Assembly (NCBI GenBank): GCA_965200435.1
Contig: OZ241337.1
Coordinates: 1,550,001 to 1,614,000 of the forward strand
DNA from: Bin75 sp965200435
Lineage (GTDB): Bacteria; Nitrospirota; Nitrospiria; Nitrospirales; UBA8639
Reading direction: 5' to 3'
Length of the DNA stretch: 64,000 bases
Shown here: positions 42,834 through 51,074 of the stretch, one piece after another
Layout of the letters: each line of letters begins with the position of its first letter
Numbering within the stretch: position 1 is the stretch's first letter
Notes under the pieces: model-generated
Database searches by the model: none
Told to the model about the DNA's origin: nothing
Seen by the model: only the letters and a program-made list of their open reading frames with translations
Translations under genes and position numbers: made by a program

Positions 42834-43865
42834 GTGATCAAACCTGCCGAACTCGGTCCATCCATACAACAAAAAAAGAGATTGTTTCTGGTCCTTGGGG
42901 AAGAGGATTGTCTGCGCGATCAAGCCATTGACAGGATCCGGGGCGCCTCGCGTTCCAAGTTCGCGAGCGCGGGCGACGGAAGAAGCGACAGTGACGATTT
43001 TTCCCGTGACATCCTGTACGGCGATGAAACGAATGCCCAGGAAATTTTGTCTCGTGTCCAGGAAGTGCCCTTCTTTTCAACCCACCAGGTGGTTCTGCTG
43101 AAATGGGCGGATAAGCTTCCCGTCAGAGAGGGGGACGCCCTGGTCCCGTATTTTTCCGCACCGGTCGATTCGACAACCATGATCGTTTCCGCGGCGAAAC
43201 TGGATGGCCGGCTGAAATGGGTTCAAGCCTTGAAGAAACAGGCGGTGGTGGTGGATTGCGCCTTGTATGACAATCAACGACTGGGTTGGATTCGCCAGGA
43301 GGCTGCGCGGTTGGGGATTCATCTGGAAGCCGAAGCAGCGGGGTTGCTGAAAGAACAGGCAGGCGAAGGGTTGTACGTGGTCAGGCGGGAATTGGAGAAG
43401 TTGTCGCTCTATGGGTCAAAGAAAGAAACCGTCAACGCGCATGACGTCGCAGCCGTCCAAGGGGCGGAACCCGGTGCGTCGGTGTTTGACCTGTCGGAAG
43501 CCATTATCCGAGGCAAGGTGTCTCAAGCCCTTCTCATTGTGGAGAAATCCCTGGAAGCGGGTGAGGCCCCGCTTCGGATTCTCGGCGCGCTGCTGTGGCA
43601 GTACCGGCGTCTGTGGAAAGCCAAAGATGGGCTGAGTCGTCGGGTCAGTGAAGCCGCGGTGGCGAAATCCTTGGGCATCATGCCTTTCTGGCGTGGTCAA
43701 TTTTTCTCCACGGTGAAACGCGTTCCCCTGACGCATTTCCCCGAGGCGTTTCGAGCTTTTTCGATCACGGACCGTGCGCTGAAAGGTGCGGCCGCGGCTT
43801 CCCCTTCCCGGATTATGCATGCCTTGATCATGGACTTGTGCCGGTCGGCGAAAGCGCCGTCGTAG
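42834..43865 (+). CDS. holA: DNA polymerase III subunit delta
   Basis: 343 residues from GTG 42834. 'LFLVLGEEDCLRDQAIDRI' (N-terminal clamp-loader fold), 'VQEVPFFSTHQVVLLKWAD', 'GLYVVRRELEKLSLYG' and 'LRILGALLWQYRRLWKAK' follow HolA order. It is the wrench subunit of the clamp loader that opens the sliding clamp. Its neighbours leuS-lptE-holA-rpsT form a conserved bacterial group, here with rpsT inverted downstream. Confidence 0.92.
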   Translation: MIKPAELGPSIQQKKRLFLVLGEEDCLRDQAIDRIRGASRSKFASAGDGRSDSDDFSRDILYGDETNAQEILSRVQEVPFFSTHQVVLLKWADKLPVREGDALVPYFSAPVDSTTMIVSAAKLDGRLKWVQALKKQAVVVDCALYDNQRLGWIRQEAARLGIHLEAEAAGLLKEQAGEGLYVVRRELEKLSLYGSKKETVNAHDVAAVQGAEPGASVFDLSEAIIRGKVSQALLIVEKSLEAGEAPLRILGALLWQYRRLWKAKDGLSRRVSEAAVAKSLGIMPFWRGQFFSTVKRVPLTHFPEAFRAFSITDRALKGAAAASPSRIMHALIMDLCRSAKAPS

Positions 43866-44087
43866 CCCAGGCTGCGACGCGAAGGTGTGGGGTAAAGCCA
43901 GGTCATGACTCCACTATGCCGGAGAGGGGACAAACCGGGCACATGGTTGACACTGGTAGACTGCACGGCAAAGGAGCGCCTGCCCATGTCGTGGAAGGAG
44001 TAGACGCTCATGGACCACTGGGAACCGTTTATCCAGGACCGATGTCAGAAATGACAGAAGAGAGAGGACGGGTTATTGGGCCTTTAG

Positions 44088-44229
44088 GAAACCTCTGATT
44101 TAGTGCACTATCGGGCGCATGGCTGCGTTGTGTCCTCGCTCAACCCTCACCTATCTCTATGATACGCTTCGGGTTTCGCTCCGGGACGCCTTGCCCTGCA
44201 TCCCGCTAGCACACGAAATCAGAGGTTCC
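44088..44229 (-). mobile_element. MITE-like element, copy C (142 bp), inside rpsT 3' end
   Basis: Opposite orientation to copies A, B and D. Flanked by TTAG on both sides (44084-44087 and 44230-44233), a 4-bp target duplication. The right terminus (rpsT side) reads on the minus strand ...ctaa|ggaacctctga and provides the last codons and the TGA of rpsT. The 3' end of holA lies about 220 bases to the left. Confidence 0.88.
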
Positions 44230-44491
44230 TTAGGGCGTTGAATTTGGTCGAGAGTTGAGAAATGCGTCGGGAGGCGGTATTCCGATGGAGTGCGCCTTTC
44301 GTCACGGCCTTGTGAAGGGCTGAGGTGGCTTCCCGGAGCAGGGGTTGAGCGGCTTCCGCATCGTGTTGCTGAAGAGCGGATTTAAATCTTTTCACCACCG
44401 ACTTGGTGCGATGCAGGACCGCGTGGTTTCTGGCGTGACGCTTCTTGGACTGGCGAGCACGCTTAACGGCTGATTTATGAACAACGGGCAT
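44219..44491 (-). CDS. rpsT: Ribosomal protein S20
   Basis: 90 residues. 'HKSAVKRARQSKKRHARNHA' and 'SVVKRFKSALQQHDAEAAQ' then 'KGALHRNTASRRISQLSTKF' are typical S20, which binds 16S rRNA early in 30S assembly. ATG 44491 has AAGGA upstream. The last residues ...NALRNL and the stop TGA are read from MITE copy C, whose target duplication (CTAA on this strand) starts at the Leu-Arg junction. S20 tails vary, so the change is probably tolerated. Confidence 0.96.
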   Translation of the reverse strand: MPVVHKSAVKRARQSKKRHARNHAVLHRTKSVVKRFKSALQQHDAEAAQPLLREATSALHKAVTKGALHRNTASRRISQLSTKFNALRNL

Positions 44492-44551
44492 AACGAATCC
44501 TTTTTTTTAAGTAAGAAAATAATGGCTGTTTCTTAACATAGTCGATTTTCG

Positions 44552-45373
44552 ATGGTCAACGGGAAAGATGCCGAAATGGGTCAACACGTAAGAGGGCCAG
44601 GGATTCAAGCCAAAGATCGACTCATGTTTGCCTTGGATGTGCCCACGGCCAAGGCTGCCGAGGCCCTGCTGGTACGTGTCCGGGAGTCCGTGGGGGTGAT
44701 AAAAATCGGATTGGAGCTCTTTGCGAGCGAAGGTCCGGCGGTCGTTAGAATGGTTCGGCAGTATGGAAAACCCGTGTTTCTGGACTTGAAAGTGCTGGAT
44801 ATTGCGGAGACGGTGCAACGCACAACCGCGCGGGTTGCGGACATGGGCGTCTCCTTTCTGACTGTGCATGCCGAACGAAAGGCGCTGGCTGCCGCCGTGA
44901 AAGGACGGGCCGGCAACACGGGGATGAACATTCTGGCGGTGACGGTGCTGACCAACCTCGATCAGGCGGATCTTCGTGAATCGGGATACGACGGGACCAT
45001 CGAGCAAGCGGTGGTGGCTCGTGCAAGAATGGCTGCCGAGCTGGGGTGTGACGGGGTGATCGCCTCCGGGAGGGAGCCCATGGCCATTCGATCGGCTATC
45101 GACTCGCCGTTATTGATTGTGACACCCGGTGTGCGGTCTGCCGGTCAGGGAATGGACGAGCATGCTCGTGCCACGACGCCTCGCCAGGCCATCCACGCAG
45201 GAGCGGATTACTTGGTGGTGGGACGTCCGATCCGGGATGCCCAGGAGCCGTGTGCTGCGGCCCAGACGATCGTGAACGAAATGCAAGCAGCCTTTGATCA
45301 ATTGCTCCCCCTTGAGGGTGTAGAGACCGGCGTCATCGGTCACAAACATGCCGGAGACATAGGGAACCTCTGA
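44552..45373 (+). CDS. pyrF: Orotidine 5'-phosphate decarboxylase
   Basis: 273 residues; family homology begins about residue 21 (DRLMFALDVP), so a start at ATG 44576 is also possible. Catalytic 'VFLDLKVLDIAETVQ' holds the D-x-K-x-x-D tetrad region; 'LLIVTPGVRSAGQGMDEHAR' and 'ADYLVVGRPIRDA' bind phosphate. It makes UMP in pyrimidine synthesis. The C-terminus ...AGDIGNL and the TGA come from MITE copy D: the ORF runs through its ATAG duplication into the repeat. Divergent from rpsT. Confidence 0.95.
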   Translation: MVNGKDAEMGQHVRGPGIQAKDRLMFALDVPTAKAAEALLVRVRESVGVIKIGLELFASEGPAVVRMVRQYGKPVFLDLKVLDIAETVQRTTARVADMGVSFLTVHAERKALAAAVKGRAGNTGMNILAVTVLTNLDQADLRESGYDGTIEQAVVARARMAAELGCDGVIASGREPMAIRSAIDSPLLIVTPGVRSAGQGMDEHARATTPRQAIHAGADYLVVGRPIRDAQEPCAAAQTIVNEMQAAFDQLLPLEGVETGVIGHKHAGDIGNL

Positions 45374-45504
45374 TTTCGTGTGATAGCGGGATGCAGGGCA
45401 AGGCGTCCCGGAGCGAAACCCGAAGCGTATCAGCGAGATAGGTGAGGGGTGAGCGAGGACACAACGCCGCCATGCGCCCGATCGTGCACGAAATCAGAGG
45501 TTCC
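45363..45504 (+). mobile_element. MITE-like element, copy D (142 bp), inside pyrF 3' end
   Basis: Starts ggaacctctgatttcgtg and ends cacgaaatcagaggttcc: an 18-bp perfect terminal inverted repeat. Flanked by ATAG on both sides (45359-45362 and 45505-45508). The left terminus gives pyrF its final codons AAC CTC TGA. It has no coding capacity. Confidence 0.9.
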
Positions 45505-45754
45505 ATAGGGTCCTCTCGCCCCTTGTGTGGCAAACCTCGCCTTTCACCTCGTTGAAGGAGTCGAACAGAGAAGGCGTCGAGGCGCCAAGGGTGCAGCCGG
45601 ACGGTGAACTGGGGAGGCGCCGGGTGACGAGACGCGACCCCGGCCTCTGGCTACCGGCGTTGTGGCCCTATGAATGGGGCAGTTGTCTTGCGTCACGTCG
45701 GGCCTTTTCAGTAAGATCGTTTTACGCAACGGCCGTGTCCCTGCTCTTTGGGTG

Positions 45755-45831
45755 GTGGGTGTAGCTCAGTTGGTTAGAGCGCCGGATTGTGGATCCGGAG
45801 GTCGCGGGTTCAATTCCCGTCACTCACCCCA
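45755..45831 (+). tRNA. tRNA-His (anticodon GTG)
   Basis: Acceptor GTGGGTG pairs with CACTCAC (one G-T); anticodon stem CCGGA/TCCGG with loop TTGTGGA gives GTG (His). Discriminator C and an encoded CCA are present, and a G stands at the -1 position (45754), as required for His tRNA. T arm GCGGG/CCCGT-type with TTCAATT loop. Confidence 0.95.
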
Positions 45832-45913
45832 TTTCCTCCTCGCAACGTCCGGCCCTCCAACATAGAGGATGGGCCAGGCCTTATTGGTAAGCTTCCCCCA
45901 AAATCTCAAGCTG

Positions 45914-48145
45914 CTACATCACGTCGAGCGGGTCCACGTTCACCCCAAATTTCATGCGTCGATAGGTCTTTTCCCCGGTCATCAACCCAAGCGTTTGTCG
46001 AACAAGGGTGCGACCGGCGGCGCCGTCTGCGACTTTGACCAAAAGATGATAGCGAGACAGCCCTCGTGGCTTGAACCCATACGCGGCTATGGGCCCCAGG
46101 ATGGCGTCCTGTTCATGCCGTTGCATGTCTCCTTGGGCGATCATGCTGGCGAGCGCTCTTGTGAGATGTCGTTGCCATAGTTTTGCGGCATCCTCGGTTT
46201 CCGTTACGCCTTGACCTGATACGTGCAACTGGATGAGATGCCCGAAAGGTGGGTATCCCACGAGTCGGCGGAAGGCTAATTCATGGTCATAGAAGAGCGT
46301 GGGTTGTTGTTGGCCAATGGCGCGCATCACCGGATGCGAGGGCAGTTGCGTTTGAATGAGCGCGGATCCGGAAAGACCCGGCGTCAACAGATCGACGGCC
46401 TGTTGGAGATGGTGCGCCACACGTTCCGACGATCGAAAATCCGGCATATGCAGGCCGGCGTCCGCATAGGGGATGACGACGCATCGCACCGGCGTGAAGG
46501 GTGAGGCCTGAAAAAGCAGTTGTGTCCCGACGACAATCTGGATCTGCCCTTGAGAAAATTGTTCTCGGATGCGCTGTGCGGCGGATTCACTCCGGATCGT
46601 GTTGCCGTCATAGCGTCTGATGGTTGCAAGGGGGTACAGACGCCGCAATTCTTCTTCAAGGCGTTCGGTGCCGAATCCCACCGGGTCCAAACGAATGCCG
46701 GAACAGGCTGGACACGAGGACGCTATGGGCTCGACCTGCCCACAATAAGGGCATTGCAGTTGTGATTGACGGAGACTCAATGAAATCCGGCAGCGAGGGC
46801 ATTGTGGCGCCGTTCCGCAATCCCGGCAGGTGAGGGACGAGGAAAACCCTTTACGATTGTGATAGACAACGACCCCGCCACCTTGGGCCAAGGCCCGCTC
46901 GACGCCGTCTTGCAAGGTCTCGGAGAAGATTGTGCCGAACGGGGTTTCTTGAAGGCTGATTATCTGAACCGACGGTGGGGTGCTCCGTCCGGCGAAAGCC
47001 CGTTGAGATTTGTCGTCATGCACAAAGCGATGGACCGTCTCCAGAGTGGGATAGGGGGTGTGCAGCACCAGCACGGCGTCGTCCAACTCGGCTCGTTTTC
47101 GTGCGACCTCCCGGGCATGATAGTGCGGACTCGGATCTTCCTTGTACGCGTTCTCCTCTTCATGTTCGACCCAGATACAGCCCAGGGAGGGGAGAGGGAG
47201 GAAAAGCGCGGACCTGGTCCCCACGACCACGGGATAGTGTCCTTGTTTGACGGCTTGCCAGTGTTGCAATCGCTGTTTGTCTGAAAGGCCGCTGTGAAAC
47301 GCTCCTATCGGGTGTTTGACGGAGTGGCGGAGATAAGAGCCCAGGCGCGCGGATTGGTTGATATTGGGAGCAATCACCAGGACCGTGCGTGCTTGGGCCG
47401 TCGTTTCTCGTATGACATGGCCTAACAGGGGGTGTGGAAATGCCGATTCTGTGGTCAGCACTTCACCGAATCGTTTGGCCTGAAGGTGCTGCTGACAATT
47501 GCTCCACCATGAAGAATGACCGGGACGTTTGTCCGGAGCGACGAGAAAGCCCTGGACAGGAGTTGCCGGTACAGGGCTGCTTGGAATCGGGAGTTCGGTC
47601 CAGTCTTGCCGGTCCTGAATCCATTTGTGTCGTTTGAGCCGTTGCAGGACCGTTGAGGCGTTGTCCGCCAGCGTCTCGATGGTTGATGACGCCAGGCCTC
47701 TGGAACGTTTGGCCAGAGCGGCTAGGAGTGTATGCGTGGAAGTGCCGGTCCGTCCGGTCTCCAGGCGTTGTTGGCCTTGCGGGGTAATGGTCCAACGGGT
47801 GTTGCTGCGAAAGGGAAGGCCTGGGGGCTGGACAAGCGCCAGACAGGTTCCCGCCGGGGCCAGGTAATAGTCCGCCATCCATTGCGCCAAGGCAATCAGC
47901 TTGGGGTCCGGGTCCCAATGCGCGGAAGTGAGGAGATGCAGTTCGCGAATGCGGTTCGGCTCAATGGGGGGTTGCTTCGTGTGCTCGGCAAGAGAGACAA
48001 TAATCCCCGGCTTGACGCGGGACCCGAATGGCGCCAGGACCCACTGCCCTATTTGGGGCCTGGAATGCCATGACTGAGGAATGCGGTACGTAAACGCTTG
48101 CAAGGTTCTGGGAGGAAAGACGACGTCGGCATAGGATGGTGGCAT
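45914..48145 (-). CDS. priA: PriA-like primosomal protein with degenerate ATPase motifs
   Basis: 743 residues with full PriA architecture: N-terminal 3'-DNA-binding domain ('YADVVFPPRTLQAFTYRIP'), winged helix, helicase lobes and an intact Zn region of eight Cys (440, 443, 449, 452, 465, 468, 478, 481). The ATP site is lost: where GxTGSGKTE is expected there is LTTESAFPHP (about 230-239); DEEH is EHEE (327-330); GSATP is LHTPYP; the VSGRAGR motif VI is not found (DLLTPGLSG). 'VVVGTRSALFLPLPSLG' remains. It may restart replication without helicase action, as proposed for actinobacterial PriA. Confidence 0.9.
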   Translation of the reverse strand: MPPSYADVVFPPRTLQAFTYRIPQSWHSRPQIGQWVLAPFGSRVKPGIIVSLAEHTKQPPIEPNRIRELHLLTSAHWDPDPKLIALAQWMADYYLAPAGTCLALVQPPGLPFRSNTRWTITPQGQQRLETGRTGTSTHTLLAALAKRSRGLASSTIETLADNASTVLQRLKRHKWIQDRQDWTELPIPSSPVPATPVQGFLVAPDKRPGHSSWWSNCQQHLQAKRFGEVLTTESAFPHPLLGHVIRETTAQARTVLVIAPNINQSARLGSYLRHSVKHPIGAFHSGLSDKQRLQHWQAVKQGHYPVVVGTRSALFLPLPSLGCIWVEHEEENAYKEDPSPHYHAREVARKRAELDDAVLVLHTPYPTLETVHRFVHDDKSQRAFAGRSTPPSVQIISLQETPFGTIFSETLQDGVERALAQGGGVVVYHNRKGFSSSLTCRDCGTAPQCPRCRISLSLRQSQLQCPYCGQVEPIASSCPACSGIRLDPVGFGTERLEEELRRLYPLATIRRYDGNTIRSESAAQRIREQFSQGQIQIVVGTQLLFQASPFTPVRCVVIPYADAGLHMPDFRSSERVAHHLQQAVDLLTPGLSGSALIQTQLPSHPVMRAIGQQQPTLFYDHELAFRRLVGYPPFGHLIQLHVSGQGVTETEDAAKLWQRHLTRALASMIAQGDMQRHEQDAILGPIAAYGFKPRGLSRYHLLVKVADGAAGRTLVRQTLGLMTGEKTYRRMKFGVNVDPLDVM

Positions 48146-48337
48146 ACAGGCTATTGTGCCAAAGGAATCGTGACCTCACAACGAGAGCACCCGGGTTCCT
48201 CGGAAAAGGGCTTGGATCCGTCGGAATTGGCGGACAGAGGAGCCGAATCCGTGCCATCCCTCTCTCGAATTGAGGTTTTTCTGTTATCATACTTTCATGA
48301 AACGGATCTCATGCAGGATGGCCTCGGCTTACAAGTG

Positions 48338-48868
48338 ATGACCAACAAGAGAACGTGGAAGGGCAGGCTTCTCGTCGTGCTCTGGGCTCTTGTCGGGGCC
48401 GTGGGCATGCCAACGATGCCGGTGTCCGGACAGGATGCCCCGACTTCACTCCCGAATCCTTCGACTGCCCGGTCTTCCCAGGAAACGCATTTGCGTGACT
48501 TTTCGCCTCTTCCGGAAGAACCCGAAGAGTTCGACGATCGTGAGGTGAAGGCGTATTACGACTGGCGCAATGATTTGTTCTTCCGGGAATTCGACATGAA
48601 CGGGAACGGCGTGGTGAATTATATGACCGCCCGGCGGACCTACAAGGTCTGGCTGGATGAATTCGGCACGCCGGTCGTCGTGACGGTGGGGGCTCCGTTG
48701 TTCTATTGGCTGGATGTCAACGGGAATGGGGAATTTGAAACAGGGAAAGGCGAGATGTGGTCAGATCCGGACGAAGACGGCATCACCGGAAATGAACGGA
48801 CGTATGACACCAGCCACTTGGAAGAGCAGCCTTCGCGGATCCCACGGTGGTCCGCGCCCGATCCCTAA
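48338..48868 (+). CDS. Secreted EF-hand-like protein
   Basis: About 176 residues from ATG 48338 (another Met at 48311). Signal peptide 'LLVVLWALVGAVG' up to about VSGQDA. A proline/serine-rich linker is followed by two acidic loops: 'FDMNGNGVVNY' and 'LDVNGNGEFETGKGE' plus 'DPDEDGITGNE', resembling EF-hand or dockerin Ca-binding loops. 'FREFDMN' and 'YWLDVNGN' place them in repeat-like context. Function unknown; extracytoplasmic Ca binding is likely. The IS481-like copy 2 begins about 80 bases downstream. Confidence 0.7.
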   Translation: MTNKRTWKGRLLVVLWALVGAVGMPTMPVSGQDAPTSLPNPSTARSSQETHLRDFSPLPEEPEEFDDREVKAYYDWRNDLFFREFDMNGNGVVNYMTARRTYKVWLDEFGTPVVVTVGAPLFYWLDVNGNGEFETGKGEMWSDPDEDGITGNERTYDTSHLEEQPSRIPRWSAPDP

Positions 48869-48949
48869 TCCTTGCTTGCTTCGTCGGTTGCGTGGTTGTT
48901 GGGGTTGAGACGCTTATCAAAAACTCCCCGTTTTTGAGGCCACCACCGG

Positions 48950-50036
48950 TGTATAAGTTCAGAAACATTTGGCACTCCTCGACACAGGAGGAGGAGCCAT
49001 GCAGATCCACCATGTCGGCTATCGCATCAGGGGATTTTCTCGACTAACGCAAGTCGGGCATCGTTGGGACATGATACCCCACGAAGCCCACCACCGACTC
49101 AAGATTCTGCACTTTTGCGCCCGGTACGGCCGGCCGGCGACCTATGAGGCCTTTGGCGTCAGCCGCCGGACGCTTTCTCGCTGGCAGCGGGCGCTCGCCC
49201 AAGCTGGCGGGGACCCGCAGGCGTTGGCCGTCCGCTCCAGGGCCCCCCACCGCCGCCGGCAGGCCCTGTGGCCGCCTGCCCTAAGCCAGGAGATCCGGCG
49301 GCTGCGCACCACGTATCCTAACCTCGGCAAGGTCAAGCTGCACGTCCTGCTCCGGCCGTGGTGTGCGCAGCAGGGGCTGGCGCTCCCCAGTGTCTCCACC
49401 ATCGGGCGTCTGATCGCTCGCGCCCCCGATCAGATGCGGCACACGCCGGTCCGCCTGGATGCCCGGGGCCGCCCCAAGCCCCGGGCGCGGTCCCGCAAAC
49501 CCCGCCCGCCCCGGCCCCGCCCCGCCCCGCCCCTGGCGGTCTTGGCCGGGGATCCCGTCGTGCGGCTCCACGCCGGGCTCCGCCGCTACGTGTTCACCTT
49601 CATCGATCCCTGCAGTTGCTTCGCCTTCGCCGTGGCCACCGCCACCGCCTCCAGCCGCCATGCCACCCACGCCCTCGACGCCCTCTGTGCGCTGCTCCCG
49701 GCTCCACCCCGGTTCCTCCTCTCCGATAACGGCCCGGAGTTCCAGGGCCAGTTCCAGCACCGGCTCGATGAACGCGGCCTCACCCACTGGTGGACGTATC
49801 CTCGATCCCCGAAAATGAATGCGCATGCGGCACGGTTCAATCGCACCCTGCAAGAGATGTTCGTGGACTACCACGAGGATCTGCTGTTCGACGACTTGGC
49901 GGCCTTTCACCGGAAACTGGCTGACTGGTTGCTGGCTTACAATACCGTGTTGCCCCACTATAGCCTGGGGCACCAAACTCCGGTACAATTTCTCCTTCGC
50001 CATCAACCCGAGTGCCAAAGGTGGTGGACCTATACA
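48950..50036 (+). mobile_element. IS481-like insertion sequence, copy 2 (1087 bp)
   Basis: Identical in length to copy 1. Ends TGTATAAGTT... and ...GACCTATACA are inverted repeats. Flanked by ACCGG (48945-48949 and 50037-50041), a 5-bp target duplication. Its transposase has lost the third catalytic residue, so it should be immobile unless helped by another copy. Confidence 0.9.
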
Positions 50037-50228
50037 ACCGGTGGACTTACGCAGAGAGATCTTTTAAGATGGTGGCGAGCCGCTGATGGAGCTGATTCAA
50101 TCCGAGTGACAGTTGGCCGTCAAAGATTTGGCGAAAAACAGGCAATGTACCCGTTCCTGACACGTTCTCTCTACGGCTCTTCCGTCGCGTGGCTCAGGAA
50201 CGACTCCTCTGCTACTGCTTCTCCATGA
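48999..50228 (+). CDS. IS481-like transposase with Glu-to-Ala in the DDE triad
   Basis: Same protein as in copy 1 up to 'WWTYT'. First and second Asp are present ('VLAGDPVV', 'LLSDNGPEFQ') but the third acid is Ala: 'MNAHAARFNRT' (codon GCA 49830-49832, GAA in copy 1). ATG 48999 has AGGAGGAGG upstream. The frame has no stop inside the IS; it runs 192 bases into host DNA before TGA. Catalysis is expected to be dead. Confidence 0.88.
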   Translation: MQIHHVGYRIRGFSRLTQVGHRWDMIPHEAHHRLKILHFCARYGRPATYEAFGVSRRTLSRWQRALAQAGGDPQALAVRSRAPHRRRQALWPPALSQEIRRLRTTYPNLGKVKLHVLLRPWCAQQGLALPSVSTIGRLIARAPDQMRHTPVRLDARGRPKPRARSRKPRPPRPRPAPPLAVLAGDPVVRLHAGLRRYVFTFIDPCSCFAFAVATATASSRHATHALDALCALLPAPPRFLLSDNGPEFQGQFQHRLDERGLTHWWTYPRSPKMNAHAARFNRTLQEMFVDYHEDLLFDDLAAFHRKLADWLLAYNTVLPHYSLGHQTPVQFLLRHQPECQRWWTYTTGGLTQRDLLRWWRAADGADSIRVTVGRQRFGEKQAMYPFLTRSLYGSSVAWLRNDSSATASP

Positions 50229-50624
50229 ATCGCGTTCGGCCGGATAAAGAAAAACCATCTGACGGATCATCGCCCCAACGCATTCAAACGCAGATCCATC
50301 GGCGCAAGAAGGCCAAGGCGGTTTCCCCCTTGACGAATGAATGGGAAGGTTCGCAATCGGGTCCTCCCAAGGGCTTGAAACGCCCACCGCAGGATATGCG
50401 GAACTCGTAGCGAGTTTTTTCTCCTTCTCTCTACCGGTGCTTTAGACGTCGTCCCTACAGCATGAGAGCCTGCCGATTCTTTCCCCAAGGGAATTACAGG
50501 ATTGGGTCTTTTGCTAACAGGATGGTAGGTCTTTTGTTCTCTTGATTCGCTGGGAAACAGGGTGCTACGATGCCAAATCCTGCGAAAAGATTGAAGTTTT
50601 TGGCGCTTGCGAGGTCAACTCTTC
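50037..50624. other. Region between IS copy 2 and nuoA
   Basis: The first ~190 bases are read by the stop-less transposase frame. A 61-residue frame from Met 50225 (basic, low complexity) might be a small gene but has no recognisable features. A sigma70-like promoter is proposed at 50542-50571 for the nuo operon. Confidence 0.45.
50542..50571 (+). promoter_or_regulatory. Candidate sigma70-type promoter of the nuo operon
   Basis: TTGATT (50542-50547), 18-base spacer, TACGAT (50566-50571), about 50 bases before nuoA. No other better match in the 100 bases upstream. Confidence 0.35.
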
Positions 50625-51011
50625 ATGATCGGTGACCTTGATCTGTTTCTGGACTATCTGGCGAAATATTCGCCGATAGTTGTGTTCATTATCCTGGCAT
50701 TGGGATTTGGCGTGGTGACGCTTCTCCTGAGTTATCTCGTCCAACCCAAGTATCCCGAAGCTGAAAAACTCAGCGTCTATGAATGCGGCAGTGAGCCGTT
50801 TTCCGATTCCCGGATGCCGTTTCCCGTCCGGTATTACGTTATCGCGATGCTGTTTGTCATTTTCGATATCGAGGTCATTTTTCTCTATCCCTGGGCCATC
50901 ACTTTTGACCAACTGGGCGTGATCGGCCTCATCGAAATGATGATTTTTATCGGTCTGTTTGTTGTTGCCTACGTGTATGCGTGGAGAAAAGGCGCATTGG
51001 AGTGGGACTAG
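50625..51011 (+). CDS. nuoA: NADH-quinone oxidoreductase subunit A
   Basis: 128 residues, three transmembrane helices. 'YECGSEPFSDSRMPFPVRYY' and 'FVIFDIEVIFLYPWA' are the diagnostic loop and helix. Start at ATG 50625 with GAGG ten bases upstream. It sits in the membrane arm next to the quinone site. First gene of the complex I operon here. Confidence 0.95.
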   Translation: MIGDLDLFLDYLAKYSPIVVFIILALGFGVVTLLLSYLVQPKYPEAEKLSVYECGSEPFSDSRMPFPVRYYVIAMLFVIFDIEVIFLYPWAITFDQLGVIGLIEMMIFIGLFVVAYVYAWRKGALEWD

Positions 51012-51074
51012 GGTCGTGCCATACGCCCGGAATGACCGGGGTCTAGTGCCAGGACGACGGAGAACGAGGAATCC

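Noticed and set aside
43838..44098. Small frame after holA
   Set aside because: Overlaps the holA end and runs into the MITE; no features.
49281..50018. Long minus-strand frame inside IS copy 2
   Set aside because: Mirror image of the transposase; same shadow appears in copy 1.
50225..50410. 61-residue basic frame before nuoA
   Set aside because: Low complexity, no ribosome-binding site, no family; left as intergenic.
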